NCBI GenBank assembly: GCA_023101725.1 | Contig: JALJCO010001134.1 | Location: forward strand, 62,001 to 126,000 | DNA length: 64,000 bases | Direction: 5' to 3' | Source: Atherinomorus stipes | Taxonomy: Eukaryota > Chordata > Actinopteri > Atheriniformes > Atherinidae | In this document: positions 63,848-64,000 of the stretch, in pieces | Layout: each line of letters begins with the position of its first letter | How positions within the stretch are numbered: the stretch's first letter is position 1 | The notes under the pieces: model-generated | What the model saw: only the letters and a program-made list of their open reading frames with translations | The model's database searches: none | Told to the model about the DNA's origin: nothing | Position numbers and translations under genes: made by a program

Positions 63848-64000
63848 TTAAGGATGCATGATAACCTTAAAAAAGAAAAAAAGAAAGAAAGAAAGAAAAA
63901 AAAAGATACCGATAACCGATAAATTTCAGCTCCTAAAGGCCGATACCGATAACTGATAACCGATAACACACATTCATATCTAATCATACCAAATCAAAAA
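63848..64000. mobile_element. Start of another hAT-like element, cut by the window edge
   Basis: AAGGATGCATGATAACC is followed by a GAAA run and alternating GCCGATACCGATAAC words, resembling the left end of the 35383 element. The right end is outside the window. Confidence 0.5.

Overview
This is a stretch of vertebrate nuclear DNA, almost certainly from a teleost fish. Genes are split by GT-AG introns, CA/TG and AT microsatellites are abundant, and Tc1/mariner, hAT-like, TTAA-flanked and LINE relics of teleost type fill introns and spacers. There are no operons, ribosome binding sites or CRISPR arrays.

Four genes can be read. (1) anapc10, minus strand, coding exons at 1255-1969 and a 5' untranslated exon near 2466-2720; its last coding exon lies left of the window. 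(2) abce1 (RLI1), plus strand, complete, 18 coding exons from 4178 to 15690; the joined exons give exactly 599 codons plus stop, the vertebrate length. (3) otud4, minus strand, complete in extent, 21 coding exons from 40632 down to 19530. Exon phases join cleanly except in exon 19, where one base appears to be missing. (4) The 3' end of a C2H2 zinc-finger gene, probably znf827, minus strand, two exons at 62124-61939 and 60429-59769; the rest lies right of the window. anapc10 and abce1 are head to head across a short shared promoter. abce1 and otud4 are tail to tail.

The order anapc10-abce1-otud4 matches the human 4q31 order ANAPC10-ABCE1-OTUD4. In human, SMAD1 and MMAA lie between OTUD4 and ZNF827. 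Here I find neither, only about 19 kb of repeat-rich DNA.

The roughly 19 kb from 40.7 to 59.7 kb holds a LINE reverse-transcriptase tail, a long ATCT microsatellite, a nested TTAA/TIR element, a TIR element carrying a broken THAP domain, a palindromic MITE, and a nest of elements (55201-59158) in which hAT-like, Tc1 and other repeats sit inside one another. Several hAT-like insertions show intact 8-bp target-site duplications (TSDs), which makes their boundaries secure.

Functionally the genes are housekeeping. anapc10 is the substrate-recruiting subunit of the APC/C ubiquitin ligase. abce1 splits ribosomes. otud4 is a K48/K63 deubiquitinase and RNA-associated scaffold. The zinc-finger protein is a nuclear factor. 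I found no convincing new biological system. The strongest items for follow-up are the otud4 frameshift, the (TG)n-flanked abce1 exon 5, a long fold-back in abce1 intron 4, the THAP/TIR element and the nested transposon.
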